NCBI RefSeq assembly: GCF_032197885.1
Contig: NZ_CP134159.1
Coordinates: 1,054,001 to 1,118,000 of the forward strand
Length of the DNA stretch: 64,000 nucleotides
From: Levilactobacillus namurensis
GTDB taxonomy: Bacteria > Bacillota > Bacilli > Lactobacillales > Lactobacillaceae
Direction of reading: 5' to 3'
The position numbers were made by a program, and so were the translations under genes. Position 1 is the first letter of the stretch; each line of letters starts with the position of its first letter. This document shows positions 20,502 to 28,643 of this stretch, piece by piece. The notes under the pieces were generated by a model that did not search any database, was not told the origin of the DNA, and worked only from the letters and a program-made list of their open reading frames with translations.

Positions 20502-20819
20502 ATGGTTACGGAAACCACTGATAAGACATTCGAACAGGACACAGCTACGGGTGTGACCTTAACTGACTTTTGGGCAACTTGGTGTGGTCCTTGCCGGATG
20601 CAATCACCAGTTGTTGAACAACTGTCTGAAGAAATGGGTGATCAGGTGACGTTCAACAAGATGGACGTCGATGCCAACCCGAACACGCCACAGAACTTCG
20701 GTATCATGAGTATTCCAACGCTCCTGGTTAAGAAGGATGGCGAAGTGGTCGACTCCATCGTGGGGTACCACTCTAAGGACCAATTAAAGAAGATTTTGGA
20801 CCAATACGTGGAAGCGTAA
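20502..20819 (+). CDS. trxA: Thioredoxin
   Basis: A 105-residue disulfide reductase with the active site WCGPC (Cys28 and Cys31) in DFWATWCGPCRM and the cis-proline loop SIPTLLV. AAGGGAGG is 11 bases before the ATG. It is monocistronic, between its own promoter and a strong bidirectional terminator. Confidence 0.97.
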   Translation: MVTETTDKTFEQDTATGVTLTDFWATWCGPCRMQSPVVEQLSEEMGDQVTFNKMDVDANPNTPQNFGIMSIPTLLVKKDGEVVDSIVGYHSKDQLKKILDQYVEA

Positions 20820-20828
20820 GGGTCGATA

Positions 20829-20868
20829 ATAAAAGGGTTCAGGACGGATGCGTCCTGAACCCTTTTAT
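20829..20868. terminator. Bidirectional terminator between trxA and the DUF2507 gene
   Basis: A perfect 18-bp stem with a GATG loop; A-rich 5' and T-rich 3' sides serve both convergent genes. Confidence 0.92.
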
Positions 20869-20886
20869 GGTCTGATGGAGAAGTGA

Positions 20887-21414
20887 TTATTCAGTTGCGT
20901 CTGGGTCAGAATCCGGTGCGTCTGGTTCCCCGAGAATGGTCAACGGTGTTGGAGCGTCGTAATCGGGAATCACGTCGTCTGGATCCGTGTAGACGTCGAA
21001 AGTGACGGCTTGGTTCCGTAACTTGCGGGGACTATCGACTAGTTCGGCTTCCGTTGCAATTCCGAGTTGTTGGGCCATCATTTCAGCTAAGAAGCCAGCC
21101 TCTAACGTAAAGTCAGGGGTGGTGGTCAGTTGTTTACGCAGTGCGACGGGTTCCCCGCTAAGTTGCCACCGGGTCATCTGGCCACTTTGTTTGATCAACG
21201 CCAAGGTGCCGAAGCCAGCTTGACGGAAGAACGTGGCGGCGTCTTTGGGATTGGCTAAGGGAAACTTACGCGCTAGGGATTTACCTGCCCAATACCCAAT
21301 GGCCCCCTTGTCGTCTCCGAGTAATTCAGGTAAGAGGGCGTCTCGAAATAGTAGTTGTGGCAAGTAGGGCGCGCCCGCCGCGTCGCTCATGACGGTTTGG
21401 TATAAGTTCTTCAC
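20887..21414 (-). CDS. DUF2507 family protein (YslB-like)
   Basis: A 175-residue protein of unknown function with the family hallmark RDALLPELLGDDKGAIGYWAGKSLA near the N-terminus and an acidic C-terminal tail (PDAPDSDPDATE). The start is GTG with AAAGGAG 9 bases upstream. It faces trxA convergently. Homologues sit beside murI/trxA in many lactobacilli; no role can be inferred beyond that. Confidence 0.85.
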   Translation of the reverse strand: MKNLYQTVMSDAAGAPYLPQLLFRDALLPELLGDDKGAIGYWAGKSLARKFPLANPKDAATFFRQAGFGTLALIKQSGQMTRWQLSGEPVALRKQLTTTPDFTLEAGFLAEMMAQQLGIATEAELVDSPRKLRNQAVTFDVYTDPDDVIPDYDAPTPLTILGEPDAPDSDPDATE

Positions 21415-21548
21415 GATAGTAAGCTCCTTTAATAGATTTCAATCGGTTGTTACCTCAGTATTATTATAACCCATAAAGGGCGTTACACGGCGCTCGTCAT
21501 GAATTTAACAGATTCTTAGGGGGAATTGCGGGTGGTGAACCCGTAAAC

Positions 21549-21577
21549 TTGAAACCGGTTCATAAATGGGTGATAAT
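21549..21577 (+). promoter_or_regulatory. Promoter of murI-rdgB-yfcE-cbpB
   Basis: TTGAAA, 17 bases, GATAAT (within TGATAATAT), 36 bases before the murI start. Confidence 0.6.
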
Positions 21578-21612
21578 ATAGATTCAAGCAAAAAACGAAG
21601 GAGCGTAGCCTC

Positions 21613-22458
21613 ATGAAAAATCATCCAATTGGGTTAATGGATTCAGGGGTTGGCGGTTTAACGGTTCTCAAGGAAATTCAGCGGTTGTTGCCAACCGAGG
21701 AAACAATTTATTTAGGGGACCAAGGTCGGTTGCCCTATGGTCCCCGGTCGGCGGCGGAAGTTTTGCAGTTCACCCGCCAAATTGAAGCTTTTCTTGAGCA
21801 ACAGGCCCAAATTAAATTGATGGTCATTGCTTGTAACACAGCCACTGCGGCGGCATTGAAGCCGTTGCAAGCGGAGGTCGGCATTCCCATCGTGGGGGTC
21901 ATTGCCCCGGGAGCGCAAGCGGCTGTTCGAACGACCCGAAATCACCGAATTGGCGTCATCGCTACGGCAGGGACGGTCAAAAGCGACCAGTACCACCAAG
22001 AAATTGTGGCGCAAGATTCTCAAAACACGGTGATCAGCTTAGCCTGTCCGGAATTCGTAACGCTGGTCGAAGCCAATGACCTGACCTCAGCGCACGCGCA
22101 ACAAGTGGTGGCCCAGAAATTGGCGCCCTTAGTGGCGCAGAACCTGGACACCCTGATTCTGGGCTGCACCCATTTTCCGCTTTTACGGCCGTTGATTCAG
22201 TCCGTGATGGGGCCGCAAGTCACCTTGGTTGATCCGGGGACGGCTACGGCCCAGCGGGTGGCCACCCTGTTGGCGGATAAGGGATTGGCTAATGATCGCG
22301 GACGGGTACATCCGGCTGGTCAGTATTACACCACGGCGGCAGTGAATCACTTCGATTTCTTAGCGAATCAGTGGTTGGTCCAGGCACCCGTCCATGCCCA
22401 GACAGTGGCGGTCGCTACGCTGGAAAAGCTGGCACCGCAAATAACGGAGGTCGATTAA
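21613..22458 (+). CDS. murI: Glutamate racemase
   Basis: Cofactor-independent racemase (281 residues) making D-glutamate for peptidoglycan. The two catalytic cysteines are visible: Cys74 in VIACNTATAAAL and Cys185 in LGCTHFPLL. N-terminal IGLMDSGVGGLTV is the substrate-loop motif. AAGGAG precedes the ATG. First gene of a four-gene unit; rdgB begins at the base after its stop codon. Confidence 0.97.
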   Translation: MKNHPIGLMDSGVGGLTVLKEIQRLLPTEETIYLGDQGRLPYGPRSAAEVLQFTRQIEAFLEQQAQIKLMVIACNTATAAALKPLQAEVGIPIVGVIAPGAQAAVRTTRNHRIGVIATAGTVKSDQYHQEIVAQDSQNTVISLACPEFVTLVEANDLTSAHAQQVVAQKLAPLVAQNLDTLILGCTHFPLLRPLIQSVMGPQVTLVDPGTATAQRVATLLADKGLANDRGRVHPAGQYYTTAAVNHFDFLANQWLVQAPVHAQTVAVATLEKLAPQITEVD

Positions 22459-23061
22459 ATGAAAGATGAAACGATTGTAATTGCCACGACGAACGCCGGG
22501 AAGGCCCGTGAATTCCGCGCCATTTTTGAGCCTAAGGGCTTAACGGTCAAGACCTTGGCGGACTTTACCGCGTTACCGGCCATTCAAGAAACCGGGCAGA
22601 CATTCACTGAAAATGCCAAACTGAAGGCGACAACGGTTGTCCAGGCGACGCGGTTACCCGTCTTGGCGGACGACTCGGGTTTGATGGTCGATGCCTTAAA
22701 TGGTGAGCCGGGTATCTACTCCGCACGGTATGCGGGTGATCACGATGATGCCAAGAATAAGGCGAAGCTGCTTAAGAAATTACAGGGGGTTCCCGCTCCT
22801 AAGCGGACTGCGAGCTTCCATACGTCGCTGGTGCTGGTCAAACCGAACGGTCACGAATTAGTCACGACCGGTGAGATCAAAGGTGAAATTCTGACGGCGG
22901 AACGGGGGACAGACGGTTTCGGTTACGATCCTTTATTCTACGTTCCAGCCGAGGGACAGACCTTTGCGGAGATGCCATTAGCGCGGAAGAACCAGATCAG
23001 TCACCGCGCCCGGGCGACCGCAGCGATGTTAGCAGAGTTTGACGAATGGTGGGAGGCATAA
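22459..23061 (+). CDS. rdgB: Non-canonical purine NTP pyrophosphatase (RdgB/HAM1)
   Basis: House-cleaning enzyme (200 residues) that hydrolyses dITP and XTP to keep them out of DNA. Signature motifs: TTNAGKAREFR, ADDSGLMVDALNGEPGIYSA and TDGFGYDPLFYV. The ATG abuts the murI stop and GGAGGT lies within the murI 3' end. The pair murI-rdgB is common in Firmicutes. Confidence 0.96.
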   Translation: MKDETIVIATTNAGKAREFRAIFEPKGLTVKTLADFTALPAIQETGQTFTENAKLKATTVVQATRLPVLADDSGLMVDALNGEPGIYSARYAGDHDDAKNKAKLLKKLQGVPAPKRTASFHTSLVLVKPNGHELVTTGEIKGEILTAERGTDGFGYDPLFYVPAEGQTFAEMPLARKNQISHRARATAAMLAEFDEWWEA

Positions 23062-23064
23062 CAC

Positions 23065-23601
23065 ATGGCACGTTGGTTGATTGTGAGCGATAATCATGGC
23101 GATGCGGATATTTTACCGGAACTGACGAAACGGTTACGGCCGGATGTGACGTTCCATTGCGGCGATTCGGAAATGAAGTTGCAGGATGCGTGGTTCCAAA
23201 AACCACAGACCTACGCGGTCCGCGGAAATATGGATATTGATGAAACTTTTCCGCTGGTGCAGACGCCAACGGTCAATGGGTGCCGGGTCTTATTGACCCA
23301 TGGGCACCGAGATGCGATTCATTGGGACCTGACGAAGCTTAAGCTACACGCTGAGGCGGTACAGGCCCAAGCCGTTTTCTTTGGGCACACCCATGAATTG
23401 GCGGTGGAAGAATTGGATGGCCGGCTGTTTTTGAATCCGGGGAGTATTAGTCAGCCTAGAGGCGAATTTCGGTCGTTGGGCGGGACTTGTGCGCTGGTGA
23501 CGGTGACACCGGAAGCTTGGCACGTGCAGTATTACACCCGAGATTGCCGTCCCGTGACCCGCTTGCAATTTACGTTTGAGCGCCCCAGAAAGGATGAGTA
23601 G
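23065..23601 (+). CDS. YfcE/MJ0936-type metallophosphoesterase
   Basis: A 178-residue calcineurin-like phosphodiesterase. Metal-site motifs are SDNHGD, HCGDSEM, RGNMD, LTHGH and FFGHTH. The substrate is unknown; homologues hydrolyse model phosphodiesters. The start is ATG 3 bases after rdgB with GGGAGG upstream. The rdgB-yfcE neighbour pair is widespread. Confidence 0.9.
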   Translation: MARWLIVSDNHGDADILPELTKRLRPDVTFHCGDSEMKLQDAWFQKPQTYAVRGNMDIDETFPLVQTPTVNGCRVLLTHGHRDAIHWDLTKLKLHAEAVQAQAVFFGHTHELAVEELDGRLFLNPGSISQPRGEFRSLGGTCALVTVTPEAWHVQYYTRDCRPVTRLQFTFERPRKDE

Positions 23602-23604
23602 TCG

Positions 23605-24090
23605 ATGATTGATGCTGCGGTCGAGCAGCTTCTCCGCCAAGACCCTAAGAGCTATGTAATCCCCGCGGAGGTCGTGGCCAACGTGACGGCGACCAATACG
23701 CTGGAGCACGCGTTAATGGTGCTCTCAAAGGTTGGGTACACGCGAATTCCGGTCCTCGCTCCAGATGACCACCTCCAAGGCCTCTTAGCGTTATCCGATG
23801 TGACCGACAATCTGTTACGGGTTCCAGGAGCCGCTGTGGAGAATCTGAATCAAGTCCTGGTGAGTGATGTGATGCGGCCGGTGACCCATTGGGTGGATGA
23901 TCCCACGAAGTTAGAGAAGATTTTGAATCTTTTAGTGGACGAACCCTTTTTGCCGCTGGTGGATGACCAGATGATTTTCCAGGGAATTATTACGCGTCGC
24001 GAGATTCTTAAGCGCGTAAATTACTTAGCACATAATTTAAATCGCCAATACACGGTTACCCCCAAGATGATCGATACGCCGGCGAACTAA
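23605..24090 (+). CDS. Tandem CBS-domain protein (CbpB-like)
   Basis: A 161-residue protein consisting of two CBS domains (about 10-75 and 85-145), with VMRPVTHWVDDP between them. CbpB/DarB-type proteins of this size in Firmicutes bind cyclic di-AMP and, when free, stimulate the (p)ppGpp synthetase Rel; assignment here is by length, organisation and context. The ATG is 3 bases after yfcE behind AAAGGATGAG. Confidence 0.75.
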   Translation: MIDAAVEQLLRQDPKSYVIPAEVVANVTATNTLEHALMVLSKVGYTRIPVLAPDDHLQGLLALSDVTDNLLRVPGAAVENLNQVLVSDVMRPVTHWVDDPTKLEKILNLLVDEPFLPLVDDQMIFQGIITRREILKRVNYLAHNLNRQYTVTPKMIDTPAN

Positions 24091-24091
24091 T

Positions 24092-24136
24092 AAAGAACCT
24101 TCCCAAAGACTATGTTGTCCAGGGAAGGTTCTTTGG
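24092..24136. terminator. Bidirectional terminator between cbpB-like gene and mscS
   Basis: AAAGAACCTTCCC / GGGAAGGTTCTTT, a 13-bp perfect stem, loop about 17 bases. Confidence 0.88.
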
Positions 24137-24138
24137 AT

Positions 24139-25020
24139 TTAGGCGTTCGATGACGTGGTTACGGTGTGGGTGGGGAGAGTGATCCCCGCCTGTCGAATCG
24201 CCCGTAGGTAAGCCGTCAGAAACGTTGCTTGGAGGTTGAACTGCGCACCGTTTTTTGTGAGCAGAACCACCTGGTAGACCAACTCCCCGGAAGGTAGCGT
24301 CACGACCCCGGTGAGTAGGGGCTCGTCGATGATGTGGGGATGTTGGGGAACGAGTTGCGCGTTGACTTTCTCGATAATGGGCGTTAGCCGTTCGACGGGA
24401 GTGGTTGCGGCAATCGGAATGTTGACTAAGGCCCGCATATTATTACGCGAACGGTTCGCGATGATGGTGATATTGCGATTGGGAATGTAGTTGACGGTCC
24501 CGTCAACGCTAGTGACTTGGGTGGTCCGTAAGCCTAAAGCGGTGACGGTCCCCTCAATCGTACCGATCTTCACGGCATCACCGACGTCGAATTGTTGTTC
24601 GATGAGGATGGAGATTCCGGTGACCAAGTCACTCACAAAGCCTTGGGCCCCGAGTCCTAGTGCCAGACTGAAGATTCCGGCCCCAGCGACTAACGTGCCT
24701 ACCGGAACGCCCAGCGTTGACAGCAACGCGTAGATCCAGAAGAACAGGACCGTGTAGTGGAAGAGGTTCAGGGTCAGCATGCTGATGGTCTGCAGCCGAT
24801 TACTGGTCTGATCGCGCTTCGCGAGGTAGCGTTTAAAGCTACGACTGAGAATGGCTTTTCCGATCAGGTTGATCAAGAAGAACAACACCGTTAGGGCAAT
24901 CAAGTTCAAAAAGCGGGTCGTGATCAGGTGGAAAAAGGATTCCCAGTTAAAAGAACGGACATAGTTTTGAAACCACTTGGACGTTGTGGCCGTCGTGGTG
25001 ACTAATAGTTGCGGCGTCAA
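24139..25020 (-). CDS. Small-conductance mechanosensitive channel (MscS family)
   Basis: A 293-residue membrane channel released by hypo-osmotic shock. Three N-terminal transmembrane segments (about 35-60, 85-105, 110-130) lead to a pore helix GTLVAGAGIFSLALGLGAQG and the MscS beta domain (DAVKIGTIEGTV, TTQVTSVDGTVNYIPN). The start codon is TTG, supported by AAAGGAGG 8 bases upstream. Monocistronic, convergent with the murI unit. Confidence 0.9.
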   Translation of the reverse strand: MTPQLLVTTTATTSKWFQNYVRSFNWESFFHLITTRFLNLIALTVLFFLINLIGKAILSRSFKRYLAKRDQTSNRLQTISMLTLNLFHYTVLFFWIYALLSTLGVPVGTLVAGAGIFSLALGLGAQGFVSDLVTGISILIEQQFDVGDAVKIGTIEGTVTALGLRTTQVTSVDGTVNYIPNRNITIIANRSRNNMRALVNIPIAATTPVERLTPIIEKVNAQLVPQHPHIIDEPLLTGVVTLPSGELVYQVVLLTKNGAQFNLQATFLTAYLRAIRQAGITLPTHTVTTSSNA

Positions 25021-25163
25021 GAGACGAGCCTCCTTTGAAGTAAAATAAACTGAAGATTAGCGCAATCAATAGCGTTAAATTCGCAGAACTTCTCCTAGTT
25101 TAGCAGATTTTAAGGACGGCGCCCACCGCTACCGGGAAAATCTTGGGACGGGCGGGGTTTTAA

Positions 25164-25192
25164 TTGCGCGGGACCGGTGAGAATGCTATTCT
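25164..25192 (+). promoter_or_regulatory. Promoter of the DUF948/YtxH-like pair
   Basis: TTGCGC, 17 bases, TATTCT, 34 bases before the DUF948 start. Confidence 0.55.
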
Positions 25193-25226
25193 AGTGGTAA
25201 GTAACCGAATACAAGGAGGGGTTGTC

Positions 25227-25643
25227 ATGACCGGTGGACAAGTAGCGGGCCTCATTGCAGCAATTGCTGTGCTGATTTTAGTGCTCTTCATTGGCATGTT
25301 CTTAATGAAGTTGAATAAAACGTTGGGTGAGTTGAATCGCTCAATGAAGACGATGACGAATGATGTGGATACCATTAGTCATCAGGCGGAGAACATCATG
25401 GCGAACGCCAATGAATTGCTCGAAGACGTTAACCAGAAGGTCGCTACGATTGACCCAGTCTTTCAGGCAGCGGCGGACTTGGGTGAAAGTGTCTCCGATC
25501 TGAATTCAGCGACCCGTAAGTTAACTGATCGCGTGAGTGATACGGCAAAGCAAACGGCGAAGACTTCGTTGGCCGCACGGGTCGGGAAGACCGCGTTCGA
25601 CCTTTATCGCAACCATAGTCGGAAACAGAACACACAAGATTAA
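25227..25643 (+). CDS. DUF948 family membrane-anchored protein (YtxG-like)
   Basis: A 138-residue protein with one N-terminal transmembrane helix (about 8-30) followed by a long amphipathic helical region with heptad-like spacing (LNKTLGELNRSMKTM), typical of DUF948 general-stress proteins. AAGGAGG lies 7 bases before the ATG. It is paired with a YtxH-like gene 23 bases downstream, as in the Bacillus ytxGH operon. Molecular role unknown. Confidence 0.8.
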   Translation: MTGGQVAGLIAAIAVLILVLFIGMFLMKLNKTLGELNRSMKTMTNDVDTISHQAENIMANANELLEDVNQKVATIDPVFQAAADLGESVSDLNSATRKLTDRVSDTAKQTAKTSLAARVGKTAFDLYRNHSRKQNTQD

Positions 25644-25666
25644 GTCATAGAAGGGAAGTCAGCATC

Positions 25667-26074
25667 ATGGCAAAACACAAATTATTAGCAGGTTTAGTAT
25701 TAGGTGGCGCAGCGTTTGCGGCGTACCACGCTTTAGATTTGGAACAACGGGAAGCCTTGAAGGACACTGTTCGGGATAAGGGCAACGCCTTAAAGGACCG
25801 GGCAGTGGATTATGCCTTTTACGCCGCTGACGCCTTAGATGACTTTAAAGAAGGCTTAAACGACCGTCAGGCAGCGAAGACGGATGACGTCTCAACTGAT
25901 GAGCCGGTCACCGATGATGCGCCGGATGATGATATCGTCTTGAGCAGTGACGATGTGGCTGAGCTCCATAAGACTGTTGAACAGCATGCCTCAGCGGATG
26001 ATGACGATACCAATCAAGCCGATTTAACTGACTCAACTGATTCAACCACGTCGACGACGGACCAAGCTGAATAA
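25667..26074 (+). CDS. YtxH-like envelope protein
   Basis: A 135-residue protein with a short hydrophobic N-terminal segment (LLAGLVLGGAAFAAYHAL) then charged helix and an acidic Asp/Thr/Ser-rich tail ending TDSTDSTTSTTDQAE. It resembles YtxH general-stress proteins in layout, without a catalytic motif. Probably co-transcribed with the DUF948 gene. Confidence 0.7.
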   Translation: MAKHKLLAGLVLGGAAFAAYHALDLEQREALKDTVRDKGNALKDRAVDYAFYAADALDDFKEGLNDRQAAKTDDVSTDEPVTDDAPDDDIVLSSDDVAELHKTVEQHASADDDDTNQADLTDSTDSTTSTTDQAE

Positions 26075-26094
26075 CTAGACCAGTGTTGGTAGCG

Positions 26095-26132
26095 CGTCTC
26101 GCAGAAGTAGCATCTTCTGCGAGACGTTTTTT
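26095..26132 (+). terminator. Terminator of DUF948/YtxH-like pair
   Basis: CGTCTCGCAGAAG / CTTCTGCGAGACG, a 13-bp perfect stem with TAGCAT loop and T6 tail. Confidence 0.92.
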
Positions 26133-26149
26133 GATTCGGTAGCCATTCA

Positions 26150-26183
26150 AAAAGGACTTGAGACCGCGGTCTCAAGTCCTTTT
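26150..26183 (-). terminator. Terminator of pepQ
   Basis: A near-perfect 34-base palindrome centred on GCGC (AAAAGGACTTGAGACC and its complement), followed on the minus strand by T residues. Confidence 0.85.
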
Positions 26184-26199
26184 ACGTTGACGTGGGTAG

Positions 26200-27297
26200 T
26201 TAGCCGACGTAGGTTAATTCTTTAGATGTGTGCGTGAATGGCAAAGAACCGTCCTCCGTGACGTGGACGCAGTCTTCAATCCGTACGCCAGCGACACCGG
26301 GGATGTAGATTCCTGGTTCAATGGAGAAGCACATGCCTGGCTCCAAGACCAAGTCGTTCCCGGCCATGATGGATGGGAATTCATGATCGCTCATCCCCAT
26401 ACCGTGACCCAGACGGTGAATGAAGTATTCGCCGTAACCGGCCTTGGTAATGATGTCCCGGGCAATTTTGTCCAATTCAGCGGCAGTCATACCGGGCTTA
26501 ACCGCTGCTTGAGCGGTCAATTGGGCTTCTAGACAGACGGCGTAGATTTCCTTTTCTTTAGCCGTAGGGGTTCCTAGAGCCACCGTCCGGGACGCATCAC
26601 TGATGTAGCCGTCGTAGACCGTTCCTAGGTCGAACAGCACCAGTTCGTTGTTAGCGAACTTGGTATCGTTAGTCGCGCCGTGAGGTTCAGCGGCGTGGGC
26701 CCCGGCTTGAACTAAGCTTCCAAAAGACATTTCCATAATGCCTTCTTGCATCAGCGCGTACTGTAACTCGGCAACGGCGGATTGCTCCGTCTTGCCCGCC
26801 TTTACGGCAGCAAAACCGTGTTCAAACGCAAAGTCGTCCCATTTCCCAGCAATTTCCAATTTTTTGATTTCAGCGGGAGTTTTGATGAGCCGCATGTGGT
26901 CAATAAAACTGGTGATGTCGAGGTCGAATTGGGGATTGGTGAACTGGGCCGCGAGGGCTTCCATCCGGGCAACGGGTAACTGCCCCTTTTCCAAAGCGAT
27001 GCGGCCGGGGTTCACGTGACGTTGCTTGACCTGGTCGCCAATCATGGCCCAAGGGTCTTCGTGGTCCAGGTACCCAATGACCGGGAATTGCCAACCGGTG
27101 GACTTGATGACTTCCACTTCTAAGGCTGGTGCGAAGATAAATGGATCTTGGTCGGGAAAGATGACCAACGCGAGCACCCGTTCAATCGGGTCGCTTCCAA
27201 AGCCAGTCAGGTATTGAATGGTTTTAGGGTTGCTCAGATAGGTGAGATCTGCGTGGTGTTCCGCCGTCCATTGTTGAATCTGTTCGAGTTTTGACAT
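26200..27297 (-). CDS. pepQ: Xaa-Pro dipeptidase
   Basis: Metallopeptidase M24B (365 residues) cleaving X-Pro dipeptides in amino-acid recycling. The C-terminal pita-bread domain has the dinuclear metal ligands: Asp pair in DLGTVYDGYISDASRTV, His in HRLGHGMGMSDHE, and Glu in CFSIEPGIY and VRIEDCVHV. GGGGTGA lies a few bases before the ATG. Divergent from ccpA across a shared cre palindrome, the classic lactobacillus arrangement. Confidence 0.95.
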   Translation of the reverse strand: MSKLEQIQQWTAEHHADLTYLSNPKTIQYLTGFGSDPIERVLALVIFPDQDPFIFAPALEVEVIKSTGWQFPVIGYLDHEDPWAMIGDQVKQRHVNPGRIALEKGQLPVARMEALAAQFTNPQFDLDITSFIDHMRLIKTPAEIKKLEIAGKWDDFAFEHGFAAVKAGKTEQSAVAELQYALMQEGIMEMSFGSLVQAGAHAAEPHGATNDTKFANNELVLFDLGTVYDGYISDASRTVALGTPTAKEKEIYAVCLEAQLTAQAAVKPGMTAAELDKIARDIITKAGYGEYFIHRLGHGMGMSDHEFPSIMAGNDLVLEPGMCFSIEPGIYIPGVAGVRIEDCVHVTEDGSLPFTHTSKELTYVG

Positions 27298-27324
27298 AAA
27301 ATCACCCCTTCAAATGATAGACAT

Positions 27325-27333
27325 ATTATAGCA
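27325..27333 (-). promoter_or_regulatory. Extended -10 promoter of pepQ
   Basis: Read on the minus strand: TGC followed by TATAAT, an extended -10 about 28 bases from the pepQ start. Confidence 0.6.
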
Positions 27334-27382
27334 TAGTCGGACTCAAGGCTTGAAAAATCCTTGGAAATAGGGTATTCTTTGA

Positions 27383-27400
27383 TGTGAAAGCGCTTTCACA
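27383..27400. promoter_or_regulatory. cre site between pepQ and ccpA
   Basis: TGTGAAAGCGCTTTCACA is a perfect 18-base palindrome that fits the CcpA operator consensus. It ends 1 base before the ccpA -35 and lies about 50 bases upstream of the pepQ -10, so CcpA could repress its own gene and influence pepQ. Confidence 0.9.
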
Positions 27401-27401
27401 C

Positions 27402-27430
27402 TTGCGCATGAAACACAGGTTCTGTATACT
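27402..27430 (+). promoter_or_regulatory. ccpA promoter
   Basis: TTGCGC, 17 bases, TATACT, immediately downstream of the cre site. Confidence 0.7.
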
Positions 27431-27492
27431 AGTTCAGGTCGCATGAAAACGAATGAAAACAACTTAAATCACTGAAGAAAGGGCTATCGCAA

Positions 27493-28494
27493 ATGGAAAA
27501 ACAAACAGTAACAATTTACGATGTGGCGCGCGAAGCGGCGGTCTCAATGGCTACCGTTTCACGGGTGGTTAACGGGAATCCTAACGTTAAGCCAGCAACG
27601 CGTAAGAAGGTACTTGAGGTCATTGACCGCTTAGACTACCGGCCAAATGCCGTTGCACGGGGCTTGGCTAGCAAGAAGACCACGACGGTGGGGGTTATTA
27701 TTCCCGACGTCACCAACGAATACTTCGCTTCGTTGGCACGGGGGATTGATGATATTGCCATGATGTACAAGTACAACATCATCTTGACGAACTCCGATGA
27801 GAACGGAGGAAAAGAAGTCCAGGTCTTGAACACCTTGATGGCTAAGCAAGTCGATGGCATCATTTTCATGGGGAACCAAGTGACGCCAGAATTACGTGAC
27901 GAATTCAAGCGCTCAAAGGCGCCAATCGTTTTGGCGGGTTCCGTGGATGCCGAAAAGTCTCAGCCTAGCGTCAACATCGATTATGTTGCTGCGGTTGCGG
28001 AAGCTGTTAAGAACTTGATCGATCACGGAAATCAAAAGATCGCCTTTGTTTCGGGACCGATGGATGAAGCCATTAACCACGATTACCGGTTAAAGGGTTA
28101 CAAGAAGGCCTTGAAGGATGCGGGCTTATCCTATGATGATAAGCTGATCTTTGAGACGGATTACACTTATAAGGCCGGCCAAGCCTTAGAACCAGCCTTA
28201 ATGGCTGCCGGTGCGACGGCGGCCTTCGTGGGTGATGATGAGTTGGCCGCTGGGGTGATGAACGGCTTGACGGACGCTAACGTGGACGTTCCTGGTGAAT
28301 TTGAAGTGATTACCAGTAACGACACTAAGTTAACGGAATTAGTTCGGCCTAAGATGAGTTCCATCACCCAGCCGTTGTATGATATTGGTGCCGTGGCGAT
28401 GCGGCTACTGACTAAATTAATGAATAATGAAGCGGTTGATGAAAATACCGTCATTCTGCCTTACGGGTTGATGAAACGGAGCTCAACTAAGTAG
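27493..28494 (+). CDS. ccpA: Catabolite control protein A
   Basis: LacI/GalR-family global regulator of carbon catabolite repression (333 residues). The N-terminal helix-turn-helix is VTIYDVAREAAVSMATVSRV with hinge helix NAVARGLASKK. The effector/HPr-Ser-P binding core follows (VGVIIPDVTNEYFA, VSGPMDEAINHDYRLKGY). AAGAAAGGG precedes the ATG. The cre palindrome upstream implies autoregulation. Confidence 0.97.
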   Translation: MEKQTVTIYDVAREAAVSMATVSRVVNGNPNVKPATRKKVLEVIDRLDYRPNAVARGLASKKTTTVGVIIPDVTNEYFASLARGIDDIAMMYKYNIILTNSDENGGKEVQVLNTLMAKQVDGIIFMGNQVTPELRDEFKRSKAPIVLAGSVDAEKSQPSVNIDYVAAVAEAVKNLIDHGNQKIAFVSGPMDEAINHDYRLKGYKKALKDAGLSYDDKLIFETDYTYKAGQALEPALMAAGATAAFVGDDELAAGVMNGLTDANVDVPGEFEVITSNDTKLTELVRPKMSSITQPLYDIGAVAMRLLTKLMNNEAVDENTVILPYGLMKRSSTK

Positions 28495-28528
28495 TCTTTT
28501 CAATTTCATGAAAATTGGAAGACGCCTG

Positions 28529-28557
28529 AAAGCCGAGACGATTGTCTCGGCTTTTTT
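28529..28557 (+). terminator. Terminator of ccpA
   Basis: AGCCGAGAC / GTCTCGGCT stem with a short loop and T6 tail. Confidence 0.9.
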
Positions 28558-28643
28558 GCTGAATTTAAGCGCGCCTTAATCTTTTCGGGGAACGTGTGTG
28601 CTACAATGGTAGAAACTTAAAGTAGGGATGGAGGTGGCTTTTG

